64,000 nt of DNA, taken from contig OU862910.1 of NCBI GenBank assembly GCA_917880885.1, positions 54,613,285 through 54,677,284 on the forward strand, given 5' to 3'. This document shows, in pieces, positions 62,160 to 64,000 of the stretch. The DNA is from Limnephilus marmoratus (taxonomy: Eukaryota; Arthropoda; Insecta; Trichoptera; Limnephilidae). The translations under genes were made by a program, and so were the position numbers. How positions within the stretch are numbered: position 1 is the first letter of the stretch; each line of letters opens with the position of its first letter. A model generated the notes under the pieces. That model was not told the DNA's origin. It saw nothing but the letters and a program-made list of their open reading frames with translations, and did no database searches.

Positions 62160-63240
62160 AGAAGGCTGTGTGTAGATGGCAGAGATAGAGTAGATGCCAG
62201 AGCTTACCGCTTTTATTAAACATTATACTCATACCTACACACATATTATGAAAGTACGTGAGTGATTGGACAAATTATGTTGTGCACAAATTCTTGTGTT
62301 CATACCTATTACCAAATCACTTAACATCCTAGAAACATTTAGTATTCTAGAAACGTTTAGTATTCTAGAAATGACATTAGTTCCTACATAAATACTTTTT
62401 CCAAGGGTCAAATAAATATTATTGATACTTTCATACAATTATTATGTCGTCAGAGCATTATGTAGAATGTATACAGGACGTGTGAACCTTTAAATTAACA
62501 CCGAAACCAAAAACATTGCTCTAAGAAAACATTTAAAAAAATAAATTGGATTTCTCGAAGTCAAAAGATCGGAAGAAGCATCGCTTTTTACCTTTTGTTG
62601 GTCTGCACGGAGTAAATTTGTCTTCCTTCACTTTCTGTTCTGCGTCACACGAAAAATTACAACACTTTTGTCACAAAATGAATGCTGTTCGCTGATTTTG
62701 CGTACTTTTTAGATGCTTGAATAAGAAGTTTACATCAAAATGGGGAGCTAGTTTTATTACCTACCAAATTATTCTTAGGTGGTGTCATTTCGACCCTTTG
62801 GAATAACAAGATTCCATCTGTCGTGGTAATGCCACGCGATAATGAACTCTAACGTAACTTACTGTAGATCCCATGGAACCTTTTTATTCCAATGGGTTGA
62901 TTTTTAGATTTAAATTAGATATTTAATGGCTAATCTATTATTATTATATCCCGATGGATTCATGTCAATAATTATATGTTTCCAATCAAATACCAACATT
63001 TTATCTCTGAATACTTTTGGCTTCGAATCATAAAAAGTTAATTAAAAAAGTTCAATATGCGAAGTAGGGACATATCAAATTTTCAGATAAACATTTAAAG
63101 GAAAATTAGATAAAAAAAATACCCACGCAATTTGATTTAAATTTGGACGGAAACAGAACAAAAGGTAAAAGGTGTGGAAGCTCTAAAAGTTATACACTCG
63201 GAAACGATATTGTTTTTCCTCATAAAAAGATATGATTTTG
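62160..63240. other. AT-rich spacer with a short triplication
   Basis: CTAGAAAC(A/G)TTTAGTATT occurs three times at 62329-62375. Otherwise nothing recognised. Confidence 0.4.
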
Positions 63241-63243
63241 TAT

Positions 63244-63408
63244 ATGGGGGCATACATTAATTACGTGAGCAGTTTTTCTTTCAATCTAGACCGCCCCCCC
63301 TAGGTGAGATAAATTTGGGCCACTTCGAATATTCTTTTCAAGCTACGTGAGATTTTGCTCGACCCTCCTCCCCCCTTTTGTGCTCACGTAATAAATGTAT
63401 GCCCCCTA
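63244..63408. mobile_element. MITE with about 28-bp inverted repeats
   Basis: GGGGGCATACATTAATTACG.. and the complement of GGGGGCATACATTTATTACG, each followed by TGAGCA, bound a C-rich centre. The TAGGGGGC right end recalls the TAGGGGAAC ends of the 48.7-kb hAT MITE, but no 8-bp duplication is clear. Confidence 0.6.
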
Positions 63409-63409
63409 T

Positions 63410-63810
63410 GCAGATAATACATACTAGAAATGCCTTCCGTCTAGATTTGAATGGAAACTGACACCATCACTGACTTCGTACCACTTTCATTCTAGCCCAT
63501 TTAGCACGCGCTCGGTCTCTCTAGACTCTAGAACTCTAGATAGATTATCTCGTACCGTATATCGCCATTCTGTTTTTATCGAAAAATTCATAATAATGAT
63601 GAAACACAGTTGTGTATTTAAATTTAAGCCAAGAATGGTCAGCTTTGGATTAAGAAATTCTTCTTTTAAGGCCATGTCCTTTTCTTGGGTATTTTTTTTA
63701 GTCAATAGCCATACTTTTAGAATAGTTTCAACCGGAACCAGATTAAATAGAACAGTGGCAATACAGAACAAAATAATATTGGGTAATGACGTTGTATATA
63801 ATATGGACTC
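63410..63810. other. Spacer, no gene accepted
   Basis: Overlapping frames of 119-125 codons on both strands (63487-63955) share no motif with anything I know and are mutually antisense. Confidence 0.3.
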
Positions 63811-63814
63811 GCCC

Positions 63815-63900
63815 AGTGGCGGCGTAAGGGGGGGGCGGAGGGGGCAGTCCGCCCCGGGTACCAAGCACCAAGGGGTGACAACGACGACTCACTCGTACAG
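63815..63900 (+). mobile_element. Possible hAT terminal segment
   Basis: CAGTGGCGGCGTAAGGGGGG followed by GCAGTCCGCCCCGGG resembles the CAGTGGCGG-type ends of hAT non-autonomous elements. The other end is not found before the window stops, so this may be an end running off the edge or a relic. Confidence 0.35.
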
Positions 63901-64000
63901 CCAAAGAATTCGCACAATAATAATCTCCCTCTATACGTCTATACAAACACATTAATAAATAACTACCTACTCTTGTATCTAGCTACCTACAAACTATTCG

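Noticed and set aside
63487..63955. Overlapping frames of 119-125 codons near the right edge
   Set aside because: Plus- and minus-strand frames are antisense to each other, and part lies over a hAT-like terminal sequence; no domain is recognisable.

Overview
This window reads as intergenic and intronic DNA from a repeat-rich, AT-rich animal nuclear genome, most likely an insect. The grounds are: long stop-rich AT-rich stretches, introns with GT..AG borders, many 5'-truncated non-LTR retrotransposons (at least one jockey-like group and two groups with an RTE-like RT C-terminus), tRNA-headed SINEs, Helitron ends, hAT, mariner and PIF/Harbinger relics, and hammerhead-like motifs of the kind known from Penelope-like elements. 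There is no operon, no bacterial gene and no CRISPR array. The species cannot be named from the sequence.

The only host gene I can build with confidence is on the minus strand at the left edge (2347 down to 1, continuing outside). It has eight exons whose phases agree at every junction, an Arg-Gly-rich N-terminus, a proline-rich middle and a pair of in-phase tandemly duplicated exons. Two near-identical 19-bp palindromes lie upstream of its start. A second, weaker gene-start candidate is a CpG-rich patch with a TATA box near 36.6-36.9 kb (minus strand).

Layout: 0-2.7 kb gene; 3.6-9.9 kb small elements, a decayed orphan gene (7.1-7.7 kb) and a cluster of eight copies of an 11-mer CAGGGGACTGT; 10.6-12.8 kb three serial jockey-like LINE ends plus a LINE with a TTAG tail; 13.2-13.7 kb a 26-bp minisatellite; 17.4-20.8 kb LINE and SINE debris; 21.2-24.6 kb a Helitron carrying two different hAT elements placed side by side at one target site, so that the 8-bp duplication occurs three times; 24.7-29.3 kb a SINE split by a MITE and a LINE split by a solo LTR; 30.0-33.1 kb a mariner relic that contains a 2.08-kb perfect palindrome and a hAT MITE; 38-48 kb SINEs, tandem repeats and LINE ends; 48.7-53.5 kb a LINE C-terminus, MITEs and inverted-repeat units with hammerhead-like cores; 54-60 kb a LINE fragment, a SINE, two Helitrons and a Harbinger deletion derivative; 60.4-64 kb a 50-bp tandem repeat and MITEs.

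Most of the sequence is therefore nested mobile DNA. The least explained items are the perfect 1,026-bp-arm palindrome inside the mariner, the CAGGGGACTGT cluster, the hammerhead-bearing foldback units and the duplicated-exon gene. All family names rest on reading termini, target duplications and translated motifs by eye; no database search was possible.
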